Source of the DNA: Flavobacterium denitrificans DSM 15936 | Lineage (GTDB): Bacteria; Bacteroidota; Bacteroidia; Flavobacteriales; Flavobacteriaceae | Direction of reading: 5' to 3' | Length of the DNA stretch: 33,267 nucleotides | Assembly: GCF_000425445.1 (NCBI RefSeq) | Contig: NZ_AUDL01000020.1 | Location: 1-33,267, forward strand | Shown: positions 25,546 through 32,617 of the stretch, piece after piece | Position numbering within the stretch: the stretch's first letter is position 1 | Layout: each line of letters opens with the position of its first letter | Made by a program: the position numbers and the translations under genes | The notes under the pieces: generated by a model | Databases searched by the model: none | The model's input: only the letters and a program-made list of their open reading frames with translations | Told to the model about the DNA's origin: nothing

Positions 25546-25612
25546 TTACAGCACAGCAGATTTATAAAGTTGTATTCCTTAAAAAACGGATTTATAATTG
25601 TTCAAAGAGCGC

Positions 25613-25620
25613 CAAATATA
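25613..25620 (-). promoter_or_regulatory. -7 element upstream of the small secreted protein
   Basis: TATATTTG on the minus strand, exact to TAnnTTTG, 67 nt before the ATG at 25545. No TTG is seen 19 nt further upstream. The rest of the 270-nt gap (25546-25815) shows only this and the terminator at 25776. Confidence 0.45.
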
Positions 25621-25775
25621 GTAATTTGAAAAGTAAGGTTTCTTAAAATTTTTTTAAAACCGACTCGATTTAAATATTTAATAATAATTGAAGATGGTTT
25701 TTTATGAAAAAGAAAATGGCAGTTTTGATGTTTGGCAACTAATAAAACTATGCTTTTCAAAACGATATGAAAAAT

Positions 25776-25803
25776 AAAGCTCCATCATTTTTAATGGAGC
25801 TTT
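25776..25803. terminator. Terminator after the VOC gene
   Basis: AAAGCTCCAT (25776-25785) pairs with ATGGAGCTTT (25794-25803) with an 8-nt loop. It follows the stop of the minus-strand VOC gene by 12 nt; an A/T-rich tract continues beyond both arms. Confidence 0.85.
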
Positions 25804-25815
25804 TTAGTTTGAAGT

Positions 25816-26211
25816 TTACATTCCGGGCCAATACAAAAAATTGAATTTATGACCATCAGGATCTGTAAATCCAAAAGTGTAACCTTGCTGAAAATTTTCT
25901 GGCTCAGAGAATATTTTGGCACCAGCCTTTTGTACAATTTCATACCATTGGTCCACTTTTTCTCGGCTTTCTGCAGACAGTGAAAAGATGATTTCATTTT
26001 CAGTTTTAGCATCAACCACTTTTCCTCTCATGGCATTGTCAAATCTTTTTGGGATAAAAAAGTTGATTACAAAATTATTTTCGCCATAAATAAAACTTAC
26101 CAATTCTTCTGTTTCTTTTCCGTTTTGTTTGAATCCTAGCTCGGAATAAAATTTTATCGTTTTTTGCAAATCATGTGAAACTAAATTTGCCCATATCATT
26201 TTCGTTTCCAT
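25816..26211 (-). CDS. VOC-superfamily (glyoxalase/bleomycin-resistance-like) protein
   Basis: 131 aa, typical for a single VOC chain with two beta-alpha-beta-beta-beta modules. Seen: WANLVSHDLQKTIKFYSELGF at the N-terminus and FGFTDPDGHKFNFLYWPGM at the C-terminus, the usual ending of the fold. These proteins act as dimers on or bind small electrophiles, metabolites or drugs; the substrate is unknown. The frame extends 13 codons upstream to 26250, but ATG 26211 gives the normal METKMIWANL start. Divergent from the zinc-motif monooxygenase. Confidence 0.85.
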   Translation of the reverse strand: METKMIWANLVSHDLQKTIKFYSELGFKQNGKETEELVSFIYGENNFVINFFIPKRFDNAMRGKVVDAKTENEIIFSLSAESREKVDQWYEIVQKAGAKIFSEPENFQQGYTFGFTDPDGHKFNFLYWPGM

Positions 26212-26293
26212 ATATTTTAATTGAAATAGTTGATAAACTAAGTTAACCAAATTAATGCTTTAATACTTTTAATGAAATTGTAAAGTTTTGCTT

Positions 26294-26301
26294 TAATTTT
26301 G
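26294..26301 (+). promoter_or_regulatory. -7 element of the zinc-motif monooxygenase gene
   Basis: TAATTTTG fits TAnnTTTG exactly. ATG (one base off TTG) lies at the 19-nt spacing. If used, transcription begins near 26308, which excludes the GTG at 26301 as the start codon. Confidence 0.5.
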
Positions 26302-26336
26302 TGCGATTGCTGGGAGAGGCAGAAAATATACTAAAA

Positions 26337-27773
26337 GTGAAAAAAGAAGCAACAAGCTGGAAAATTTGTGAGGCATGCGAAGGGCGTGGTAAAAAAAGCC
26401 AACGACTTAATAAAAAAGTACGGCTTCAATATCAATTCGAATTAGAACAATTTGAAAAATCGAATGGAGAAGGAAATGCTCCCCTTCGTCCAAAACCCCA
26501 CAAAATTGTGTGTTCAATTTGTAGCGGAAAGGGGATAATTCCGTCTGCTGTTTTTCCTTTAGCTGATGCTGAAAAATACCCTCATGTTGCCATTATCGGT
26601 GGTGGAATTGGAGGTGTGGCTTTGGCTGTAGCTTGTCTTCATCGCGGTATTCCTTTTACACTTTATGAACGCGACCATAACTTTGAAGCACGTTCCCAAG
26701 GTTACGGACTTACTTTGCAGCAAGCCAGCAAAGCAATCTCGGGATTAGGGATTTTGGATTTAAAAGATGGCGTTGTTTCAACTAGACACTTGGTTCATAC
26801 TACTGATGGAAAAGTAATTGGAGAGTGGGGTGTAAGAAAATGGATTCCAGCAGAGGCAAAAACTTTTAAAAAACGTTCCAATATTCATATCGCACGCCAA
26901 TCACTTCGTTTGGAATTGCTTGAGCAACTGAACAAAAATGAAAATATAAAATGGGGACACCAATTAATAGATTTTCAACAAAACGATGATCAAAGTTTTA
27001 CGCTGAATTTTTCTGTAAATGAAGAAATAAAAAACGCAAAAGCTGCTATTGTAGTGGGAGCCGATGGTATTCGAAGTTCAGTTCGAAAATTATGGCTTGG
27101 CGAAAATGTTGCGCCACTTCGTTATTTAGATTGTATTGTGATATTAGGAATTTGCCCTTTAAGCGCACTTGAAGGAGTTGACAGTTCATTATTAGATTCG
27201 GCTACTGTTTTTCAAACCGCTAATGGTAACGAGCGAATTTACATTATGCCTTATAAATCAGATTCTGTAATGTGGCAGTTGAGTTTTCCAATGCCAGAAA
27301 ATGAAGCTAAAGAATTAAGCGCAAAAGGAGTTCAGGCTTTAAAAGAAGAAGCAATCAAAAGAACACAATGGCACGAACCGATTCCGCAAATTTTAAATGC
27401 GACGCAAGAACCTCAAATTTCTGGTTATCCTGTTTATGATCGTGAATTGCTTAATGCTGAGGTTTTAAAAAAAGGAGGAAATGTAACGCTAATTGGCGAC
27501 GCCGCTCACCCAATGAGTCCGTTTAAAGGACAAGGTGCTAATCAGGCTTTGTTAGATGCGCTGTCGCTTGCTCGAGCGATTACAAAAGGTTGCAAATCAT
27601 TATCGCATCGAAAAAAAGTAGGATTACGAGAAAGTGTATTAAATGAATTTGAAGCGGAAATGCTAAAACGTAGCGCCGTAAAAGTAAAAGATTCTGCCGC
27701 TGCTGCACAGTTTTTACATTCGGATATTGTACTTCGAGAAGGAGATAAACCAAGAGGCAGTTGTTTGAAGTAA
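26337..27773 (+). CDS. FAD-dependent monooxygenase with N-terminal DnaJ-like zinc motif
   Basis: 478 aa. The N-terminus carries two CxxCxGxG motifs (CEACEGRG with Cys11/14 and CSICSGKG with Cys59/62), likely one zinc site as in half a DnaJ zinc domain, with a basic/helical insert between. From ~83 a class A flavin monooxygenase follows: HVAIIGGGIGGVALAVA (GxGxxG), YERD, GADGIRSSVR and GDAAHPMSPFKGQGANQALLDAL. The substrate is unknown. The frame opens with GTG 26301, but a -7 element overlaps that codon, and the next plausible start is GTG 26337 (MKKEATSWKICEACEGRG), which I use. No ATG precedes the zinc motif. Divergent from the VOC gene and 102 nt before a MerR gene. Confidence 0.85.
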   Translation: MKKEATSWKICEACEGRGKKSQRLNKKVRLQYQFELEQFEKSNGEGNAPLRPKPHKIVCSICSGKGIIPSAVFPLADAEKYPHVAIIGGGIGGVALAVACLHRGIPFTLYERDHNFEARSQGYGLTLQQASKAISGLGILDLKDGVVSTRHLVHTTDGKVIGEWGVRKWIPAEAKTFKKRSNIHIARQSLRLELLEQLNKNENIKWGHQLIDFQQNDDQSFTLNFSVNEEIKNAKAAIVVGADGIRSSVRKLWLGENVAPLRYLDCIVILGICPLSALEGVDSSLLDSATVFQTANGNERIYIMPYKSDSVMWQLSFPMPENEAKELSAKGVQALKEEAIKRTQWHEPIPQILNATQEPQISGYPVYDRELLNAEVLKKGGNVTLIGDAAHPMSPFKGQGANQALLDALSLARAITKGCKSLSHRKKVGLRESVLNEFEAEMLKRSAVKVKDSAAAAQFLHSDIVLREGDKPRGSCLK

Positions 27774-27807
27774 TGTTTTTTTGGTAAATTAAAATGAAAA
27801 TAATTAG

Positions 27808-27815
27808 TATATTTG
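27808..27815 (+). promoter_or_regulatory. -7 element of the MerR gene
   Basis: TATATTTG is an exact TAnnTTTG, with TTG at 27781-27783 (24-nt spacing, long). Transcription would begin near 27822, inside the large dyad at 27818-27853. Confidence 0.45.
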
Positions 27816-27817
27816 AA

Positions 27818-27853
27818 ACAGTAAAGTATAGACTGTACTCTATGCTTTACTGT
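27818..27853. promoter_or_regulatory. 15-bp dyad before the MerR gene: operator or terminator
   Basis: Left arm 27818-27832 and right arm 27839-27853 pair over 15 bp with one G-T and a 6-nt loop; TTTTTCTTTT follows. It may be the terminator of the monooxygenase gene, the MerR operator, or both. It sits directly after a -7 element and 22 nt before the MerR ATG. Confidence 0.6.
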
Positions 27854-27875
27854 TTTTCTTTTAAAAAATGAAACT

Positions 27876-28235
27876 ATGCTTGTAAACGAGTTATCAAAAA
27901 AAACAGGATTGTCAATCCATACAATTAGATATTATGAAAATTTAGGATTGATCAAGGGCTTTACTGATGAAAAAGTGAAATCTAATAATTATAAATATTA
28001 CGATGATAATGTTGTTGAGCGTTTAGAAATTATCATTGAAGCAAGAGAAGTTGGTTTTACTTTAGCGGAAATAAAAAAAATATTGACCACTTGGTTTGAA
28101 GGCACTGATTCAAAACCAGAGACACTCGAGCTTTTTCAAGCTAAAATAAAAGAGATTGATGATAAGATGAAGTATTTCAAACAAACTAAGAAGCTTCTTG
28201 AAAAAGTTTGTGAGAAATTGCAAAGTAATGATTGA
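27876..28235 (+). CDS. MerR-family transcriptional regulator
   Basis: 119 aa. The N-terminal winged helix-turn-helix is LSKKTGLSIHTIRYYENLGLI (~6-26), followed by NYKYYDDNVVERLEIIIEAREVGFTLAEIKKIL, the classic MerR DNA-binding module. The C-terminal ~45 residues form the dimer coiled coil, without an evident Cys metal site or a ligand domain, so the inducer is unknown. The dyad just upstream may be its operator. The gene that follows is a broken alpha/beta hydrolase, possibly its former target (inference). Confidence 0.88.
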   Translation: MLVNELSKKTGLSIHTIRYYENLGLIKGFTDEKVKSNNYKYYDDNVVERLEIIIEAREVGFTLAEIKKILTTWFEGTDSKPETLELFQAKIKEIDDKMKYFKQTKKLLEKVCEKLQSND

Positions 28236-28241
28236 TGGTGA

Positions 28242-28454
28242 ATTTTTATTAGTAAAATTTTGCCTAAGACTTTAATGAAAATAGATTTTTCAGATTGCTT
28301 TTTTGTTGGTAAAAATGATATTGAGGCATCAACAAAAATCACAGAAGCCTATTTTAAGGAATTAGAAGCGCCAAAAAAGGATTTGTTTCTGTTTGAAAAT
28401 TCAGGGCATTAAATTTATTAAGATGAACCTGAAAAGTTTAAAAAAAAACTATAA
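28242..28454 (+). pseudogene. Remnant of an alpha/beta hydrolase (C-terminal part)
   Basis: One frame (phase of ATG 28275) reads ILPKTLMKIDF, then FFVGKNDIEAS, AYFKELEAPKK and LFLFENSGH. That is the tail of an alpha/beta hydrolase with the acid-loop Asp (VGKND) and catalytic His (SGH). TAA stops follow at 28410 and 28419, after which the same frame continues DEPEKFKKKL and stops at 28452, as in intact relatives. The N-terminal part with the nucleophile elbow is missing and the segment before FFVGKND seems shortened. It starts a few bases after merR. Confidence 0.7.
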
Positions 28455-28490
28455 TTAAGATATTGGAGAATAAATTTTAGGAAAAAAACA

Positions 28491-28523
28491 AAAAACCTGT
28501 GAATCTTTCGATTTACAGGTTTT
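28491..28523. terminator. Terminator between the hydrolase remnant and tRNA-Tyr
   Basis: AAAAACCTGT pairs with ACAGGTTTTT, extended by AATC/GATT, with a short TTTC loop. It is flanked by A's on the left and T's on the right, so works for the minus-strand tRNA transcript and for the plus strand. Confidence 0.8.
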
Positions 28524-28542
28524 TTTAATTTTTGTTTTTTTG

Positions 28543-28623
28543 TGGGGAGAGCAGGATTCGAACCTGCGAAGTTCACACAGCAGATTTACAGTCTGCCCTC
28601 GTTGGCCGCTTGAGTATCTCCCC
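28543..28623 (-). tRNA. tRNA-Tyr (GUA)
   Basis: 81-nt class II tRNA on the minus strand. Acceptor GGGGAGA pairs with TCTCCCC plus discriminator A. The anticodon loop CTGTAAA between CAGA and TCTG arms gives GTA. The T arm is GCAGGTTCGAATCCTGC. CCA is not encoded. Confidence 0.95.
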
Positions 28624-28643
28624 ATAAACGCTCGGAAAAGCGT

Positions 28644-28672
28644 AAAAAAAACTCCTTAATTTCTTAAGGAGT
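28644..28672 (-). terminator. Hairpin with T tract between tRNA-Val and tRNA-Tyr
   Basis: ACTCCTTAA (28651-28659) pairs with TTAAGGAGT (28664-28672); on the minus strand a run of seven T follows. It would attenuate or help process the tRNA-Val/tRNA-Tyr transcript. Confidence 0.6.
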
Positions 28673-28676
28673 TTTG

Positions 28677-28751
28677 TGGGCGATGAGGGGTTCGAACCCC
28701 CGACCCCCTCGGTGTAAACGAGGTGCTCTGAACCAGCTGAGCTAATCGCCC
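28677..28751 (-). tRNA. tRNA-Val (UAC)
   Basis: 75-nt cloverleaf on the minus strand. Acceptor GGGCGAT pairs with ATCGCCC plus discriminator A. The anticodon stem CCTCG/CGAGG encloses TTTACAC, giving TAC. The T arm reads GGGGGTTCGAACCCC. Confidence 0.96.
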
Positions 28752-28789
28752 TATTTTACTAGGTTGCTATCATTTCGTGATTGCGAGTG

Positions 28790-28819
28790 CAAATATACGC
28801 TAGTTTTTGAGTTCTGCAA
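28790..28819 (-). promoter_or_regulatory. Promoter of the tRNA-Val/tRNA-Tyr unit
   Basis: On the minus strand TTG (28819-28817), 19 nt, then TATATTTG (28797-28790): a full match to the Bacteroidota TTG...TAnnTTTG promoter. It lies 38 nt before the tRNA-Val 5' end. The best promoter in the window. Confidence 0.8.
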
Positions 28820-28910
28820 AGAAAACACACTAAAAATTTAAACTTTTTTCAATGTGTTTTCTATCTTACTGAGGCAGAAAATGTTATAAGCATAATTTTT
28901 TAGCTATTTT

Positions 28911-29720
28911 TTACTTTGAAAGCGTCGGAACGTTTCTGTATATGTAATCGCTGTGTTTTCCTGTGAAAGATTTTTCCAATTCATCAAAAAAAGCATCAGC
29001 ATCTTTTTCATTTGGCCAAGTTGATTTAATGAGTTCATCTATTTTTTCACTGGATTTTTCCATATCGGCTAAAGAATCATAGAAAAACGCTTCCATAAAA
29101 TCAGTGCTGTTGGAACCCCATGAATGTCGAAACGGATAATACGCTTTTATATAAGGATCCTTAAAAGTGATTTTTTCATTAAACTCTTTAACATTCTGTC
29201 CTTTTCCTTTTCCACTCATTTCTGATTTTCGAATGTATATTATCATTGGTTTTTTAGTTACATCTTTATATGCTTTTTCACCGACAGAAGTGATGCTTTG
29301 ATAAATTTCGTCGGAATGTTTGTTGGCGTAAAAAGCATCGTATTTTTCAAAAAAAGCTTTTCTGGCTTTTTCATCCGGCCAGGCTTTTTTAGCTAAATCA
29401 TCACTAATAGTATTGGCTTTTTCAATGTCTTCCCAATTTCTGTAAACATTAACCAAAACAACTTCTGTATTGTCATCAGTGTAATAATGTGTTAAAAGCT
29501 CTGAACCGATGATAAGATCATTTTTGCTGGTAATCTTATCAAAGTATTCTTGCTCTGCAGCTTTCCAGTCTTTAGCTTTTCCATCCAAATTGCGATGCAG
29601 GGTCGTCATGGTGATAAAGACTGGTTTTTCTTTTTCGGGTGCTTTGTCTTGTGCGTACGTGGTCACGCACCATAGAGTCATCCATAGGACGAGCCCTAGA
29701 AGTGTACTTCTTGTTTTCAT
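28911..29720 (-). CDS. Secreted protein with two related ferredoxin-like (ABM-type) domains
   Basis: 269 aa. Signal peptide at 1-23 (LVLWMTLWCVTTYAQ). Two related halves follow (~33-146 and ~158-266). The end of each repeats the pattern WP[DN]EK..AFF......F..KHSD.IY, and both begin with a beta strand (PVFITMTTL, PMIIYIRKS). The pattern suggests two alpha+beta barrel units like those of antibiotic-biosynthesis-monooxygenase or stress-response dimers, fused in one chain; this family placement is tentative. Function unknown. A TAAATTTG -7 element lies at 29756-29763 on the minus strand, 36 nt upstream of the ATG. Confidence 0.7.
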   Translation of the reverse strand: MKTRSTLLGLVLWMTLWCVTTYAQDKAPEKEKPVFITMTTLHRNLDGKAKDWKAAEQEYFDKITSKNDLIIGSELLTHYYTDDNTEVVLVNVYRNWEDIEKANTISDDLAKKAWPDEKARKAFFEKYDAFYANKHSDEIYQSITSVGEKAYKDVTKKPMIIYIRKSEMSGKGKGQNVKEFNEKITFKDPYIKAYYPFRHSWGSNSTDFMEAFFYDSLADMEKSSEKIDELIKSTWPNEKDADAFFDELEKSFTGKHSDYIYRNVPTLSK

Positions 29721-29755
29721 GATTAATTTGTATTGGTTATTAAAAAAACTTAATA

Positions 29756-29763
29756 CAAATTTA
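29756..29763 (-). promoter_or_regulatory. -7 element upstream of the two-domain secreted protein
   Basis: TAAATTTG on the minus strand matches TAnnTTTG. No TTG is seen at the 19-nt spacing. Confidence 0.4.
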
Positions 29764-29828
29764 AGGTATTAAAAATCAGGTGGTTATGATTTTTTGATAA
29801 AGTTTTGCTTCCAGTTTTGGTCTGAAAT

Positions 29829-31064
29829 TTAAATCGCTGTATTTAAAGGGAGTTCAGCCACTACAAACGTGCTTCCGCCTGCATAAATGAAATCATTTTT
29901 TGTAGCTTTTTTCGTTGCCTCTAAAAAAGCTTTTTCAACCGATTCATATTTTTCTCCAAATAAATCATACTTTCGGGCTGTATCTTGCAGAATTTCAGTG
30001 CTTAATCCCCTCGAAGAATCGGGTTTGCAGAAATAATACGTAGCTTTTTTAGGAAAGAGGGGTAAAATTGAATGTAGGTCTTTGTCGTTTACAACGCCCA
30101 AAACAATATGCAAATTTTCATAGGTTTCCTTTTGAAGCTGAGTCATAACAACAGATAAACCGTGTTTGTTGTGAGCAGTATCGCAAATAATTTTCGGATT
30201 CTCGCCAAGCTGTTGCCATCTGCCTTGCAAGCCAGTATTTTTTACAACGCTCAATAATCCTGATGTCAAACTTTCTTCAGAAACCTTAAAATCAGTAGTT
30301 TCATTTAAAACCTGAATCGTCTGTTGAACTGTTTTCTTATTATGAAATTGATAATCTCCAATTAAATCCGAAGGAAAAACTTCTGAAATTAAATCGGAAG
30401 CAAAATAAATCGGTGCTTTATTTTCTTCGACTTTAGCCAAAAATACAGGTTGCGTTTCATTTGTATATTCACCAATAACAACCGGAACATTTGGTTTTAT
30501 AATTCCCGCTTTTTCGCCGGCAATTAAAGCAGGCGTATTTCCAAGAAACTGAGTATGATCTAAATCGATGTTTGTAATTACCGAAACCAAAGGCGTAATA
30601 ATATTAGTAGCGTCTAATCTTCCGCCCAAACCAACTTCAATAATAGCAATATCGACTTTTTCGGCAGCGAAATAATCAAAAGCCAAACCAACAGACATTT
30701 CGAAGAAACTCATGTCATTAGCTTCAAAAAAGCTTTTATGTTTGCCAATAAAGTCAATTACAAAATCTTCTGAAATTTCCTCGCCGTTAATTCTGATTCT
30801 TTCTCTAAAATCTTTTAAATGCGGTGAAGTGTACAACCCAACTTTATATCCAGCTTCCTGCAAAACCGAAGCCAGCATGTGCGAAGTAGAACCTTTTCCG
30901 TTTGTTCCGGCAACGTGAATGCATTTTAAACGATCCTGTGGATTATCAAGATGCGCTGCCAGTATTTTGATATTGGTTAAATCTTCTTTATAAGCCGAAG
31001 CGCCCTGAAGCTGGTACATTGGAAGCTGATTAAACATCCAGTTTGTAGTCTCTTGATAGTTCAT
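29829..31064 (-). CDS. folC: Bifunctional folylpolyglutamate synthase/dihydrofolate synthase
   Basis: 411 aa cytoplasmic Mur-ligase-fold enzyme that adds glutamate to dihydropteroate or tetrahydrofolates using ATP. The P-loop is HVAGTNGKGSTSH (50-62), then LYTSPHLKDFRERIRINGEEI, the omega-loop/metal region VGLGGRLDATNI, TNIDLDHTQFLG, GEKAGIIKPNVP and the C-terminal domain with CDTAHNKHG. The length is usual for FolC. Divergent from exbB with 130 nt between the starts. Confidence 0.95.
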   Translation of the reverse strand: MNYQETTNWMFNQLPMYQLQGASAYKEDLTNIKILAAHLDNPQDRLKCIHVAGTNGKGSTSHMLASVLQEAGYKVGLYTSPHLKDFRERIRINGEEISEDFVIDFIGKHKSFFEANDMSFFEMSVGLAFDYFAAEKVDIAIIEVGLGGRLDATNIITPLVSVITNIDLDHTQFLGNTPALIAGEKAGIIKPNVPVVIGEYTNETQPVFLAKVEENKAPIYFASDLISEVFPSDLIGDYQFHNKKTVQQTIQVLNETTDFKVSEESLTSGLLSVVKNTGLQGRWQQLGENPKIICDTAHNKHGLSVVMTQLQKETYENLHIVLGVVNDKDLHSILPLFPKKATYYFCKPDSSRGLSTEILQDTARKYDLFGEKYESVEKAFLEATKKATKNDFIYAGGSTFVVAELPLNTAI

Positions 31065-31194
31065 TTAATTTGGATAAAATGGTTGCCGATTGAAATAAAT
31101 TTCGATTTTTGTAGTTTAATATTACAGCGAAAATTATCTTTAGTGCAAATTTCAAATAATTTTTAGAATTAATCATAAAAACCAGAATTAAAAT

Positions 31195-31890
31195 ATGTTT
31201 AGCTTCATTCAATTACAAACAGATACCATCGCAAACGCAGCATCTAACGTAGTTATCGAAAAAATCGCACCAGAACACGAAATTTCAATGTTTGGGTTCA
31301 TCATGAAAGGAGGAGTTTTCCTTATTCCAATCGCTATTTTATTATTTTACACTATATATATTATTTTTGAGCGCTATATGTATATCAGCAAAGCTTCAAA
31401 AATTGACAGCCGATTGATGCAAGATGTTGGAGATAAGTTGAATGCTGGAAATATTGAATTAGCGAGAACAATTGTTGAAAGAAGCAACACTGCAGCCGGA
31501 AATATTTTGAAAGAAGGTGTTTTAGTAATTGGAAGGCCAATTGCTGAAATCGAATCAAACATGGATCGCGCCGCTGATATTGAAATTGGCGAAATGGAAA
31601 AACATTTAGGTCATCTTGGACTTATCGCTGGTATTGCGCCAACACTTGGTTTCATCGGAACAATTTCTGGAGTTATCAAAATTTTCTACAGTATTTCGGT
31701 TACAGAAAATATCAGTATCGGAAACATTTCGGGAGGTTTATACGAAAAAATGATCAGTTCAGGTTCTGGATTAATTGTGGGTATTATCGCGTATTCTGCG
31801 TACCACTTATTGAACGGAAAAATTGATAATTTCGCCTTAAAAATTCAGAAACAAATATTAGAATTTGTCAACATAATTCAAAGAGCATAA
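31195..31890 (+). CDS. exbB: MotA/TolQ/ExbB proton channel protein
   Basis: 231 aa inner-membrane protein. TM1 lies at ~35-55 (GVFLIPIAILLFYTIYIIF). A cytoplasmic loop follows, then two long TMs around ~145-170 (GHLGLIAGIAPTLGFIGTISGVI) and ~185-205 (SSGSGLIVGIIAYSAYHLL), the MotA_ExbB signature. With ExbD it turns the proton gradient into force on TonB for outer-membrane uptake. A degenerate promoter TTG (31090-31092), N19, TAGTTTAA (31112-31119) lies upstream. The ExbD gene starts 3 nt after the stop. Confidence 0.93.
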   Translation: MFSFIQLQTDTIANAASNVVIEKIAPEHEISMFGFIMKGGVFLIPIAILLFYTIYIIFERYMYISKASKIDSRLMQDVGDKLNAGNIELARTIVERSNTAAGNILKEGVLVIGRPIAEIESNMDRAADIEIGEMEKHLGHLGLIAGIAPTLGFIGTISGVIKIFYSISVTENISIGNISGGLYEKMISSGSGLIVGIIAYSAYHLLNGKIDNFALKIQKQILEFVNIIQRA

Positions 31891-31893
31891 GCT

Positions 31894-32289
31894 ATGTCCA
31901 TTAAAAGAAAAAGAAGATTTCACGCTGAGGTTGCGACTTCATCATTAAGTGATATTATGTTTTTCCTGCTGTTGTTTTTCTTGATTATTTCAACACTGGC
32001 AAATCCTAATGTGATTAAAATGACGTTGCCGAAAGCCAAAGCAAACGAAAAAACGAATAAACAATTAATCAGTTTATCAGTCACAGAAGATAAGAAGTTC
32101 TACATTGACAAAGAACCAGTTGATTTTGAAAATCTAGAAACGAGTTTAATGTCAAAAATTGGAACAGACAAAGAACAGACAGTCGTAGTCCGAATTCCGT
32201 TTAATTTGCAAGTACAGGATTTAGTAGATGTTTTGCAGATAGGAGTGAAGAACAACTTGAAGTTTGTAATTGCTACAAGCCCGAAATAA
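31894..32289 (+). CDS. exbD: Biopolymer transporter ExbD
   Basis: 131 aa, single TM at ~20-38 (DIMFFLLLFFLIISTLA) with the proton-carrying Asp20 just at its start (SLSDIMF). A periplasmic domain of ~90 residues follows. Works with ExbB as the TonB motor. exbBD operons commonly carry tonB next. Here the downstream 328 nt contain only repeats and then a transposase. Confidence 0.92.
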   Translation: MSIKRKRRFHAEVATSSLSDIMFFLLLFFLIISTLANPNVIKMTLPKAKANEKTNKQLISLSVTEDKKFYIDKEPVDFENLETSLMSKIGTDKEQTVVVRIPFNLQVQDLVDVLQIGVKNNLKFVIATSPK

Positions 32290-32301
32290 AAATAAATATT
32301 T

Positions 32302-32417
32302 GGGCGTGATCCCGTTAAGATAAGTGGGCAAACATACTTTATCAATATTCGCCCACTTATCTTAACGGGACCGGGCTATCCGCGCTACTTCGGTAGCTTG
32401 CTTCTATCCCTCACGCG
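32302..32417. repeat. Structured intergenic repeat with 20-bp inverted arms and UUCG hairpin
   Basis: Perfect 20-bp arms at 32310-32329 and 32351-32370 (left begins TCCCGTTAAGAT) with a 21-nt loop. Then GCTAC-TTCG-GTAGC (32384-32397), a UUCG-capped stem. The element is bounded by GCGTGA (32304-32309) and TCACGC (32411-32416). It starts 12 nt after the exbD stop, so the first hairpin may also stop transcription. The type resembles repeats I recall in Flavobacterium genomes. Confidence 0.6.
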
Positions 32418-32435
32418 AATTACGTATTAAATTAG

Positions 32436-32446
32436 ACCTGACAGGT
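32436..32446. repeat. Short palindrome ACCTGACAGGT
   Basis: ACCTG-A-CAGGT followed by TTTTTAAAAC. It looks like the fragment of a longer palindromic repeat. It lies between the two larger repeat elements. Confidence 0.4.
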
Positions 32447-32467
32447 TTTTAAAACTACAATCTTGTC

Positions 32468-32563
32468 ATTTCGACTGAAAGGAGAAATCACACTAGAAAT
32501 TCCGCAAAGTAGAGTGCCAATCTTTGTCGAATCCCGCGTGTGATTTCTCCTTTCAGTCGAAAT
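32468..32563. repeat. Repeat with perfect 26-bp inverted arms
   Basis: Arms at 32468-32493 (begins ATTTCGACTGAAAGGAGAAA) and 32538-32563 are perfect reverse complements around a 44-nt middle. The motif TTTCGACtgaaGGAGAAATC is like a dispersed Flavobacterium repeat (from memory). It abuts the left end of the insertion sequence, which may have landed in or beside it. Confidence 0.6.
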
Positions 32564-32583
32564 TGTAAAGGTTAGATATTTCG

Positions 32584-32616
32584 GTAACAAAATTTAAATT
32601 TAATAAATTTTGTTAC
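32584..32616 (+). other. Hairpin directly before the transposase start codon
   Basis: GTAACAAAATTT (32584-32595) and AAATTTTGTTAC (32605-32616) form a 12-bp perfect stem with a 9-nt loop. The transposase ATG begins 2 nt later. It could block translation of read-through transcripts, as known for several IS families (inference). Confidence 0.5.
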
Positions 32617-32617
32617 G

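Noticed and set aside
27781..27853. Classical MerR-type promoter with a dyad between -35 and -10
   Set aside because: The dyad lies downstream of the -7 element rather than between the promoter elements, so that mechanism is not supported as drawn.
28275..28412. A real 45-codon gene
   Set aside because: Its sequence is the tail of an alpha/beta hydrolase and the similarity continues past the stop.
32302..32417. Integron attC site
   Set aside because: Inverted borders and folding are suggestive, but the RYYYAAC/GTTRRRY core boxes are not found and no integrase gene is present.
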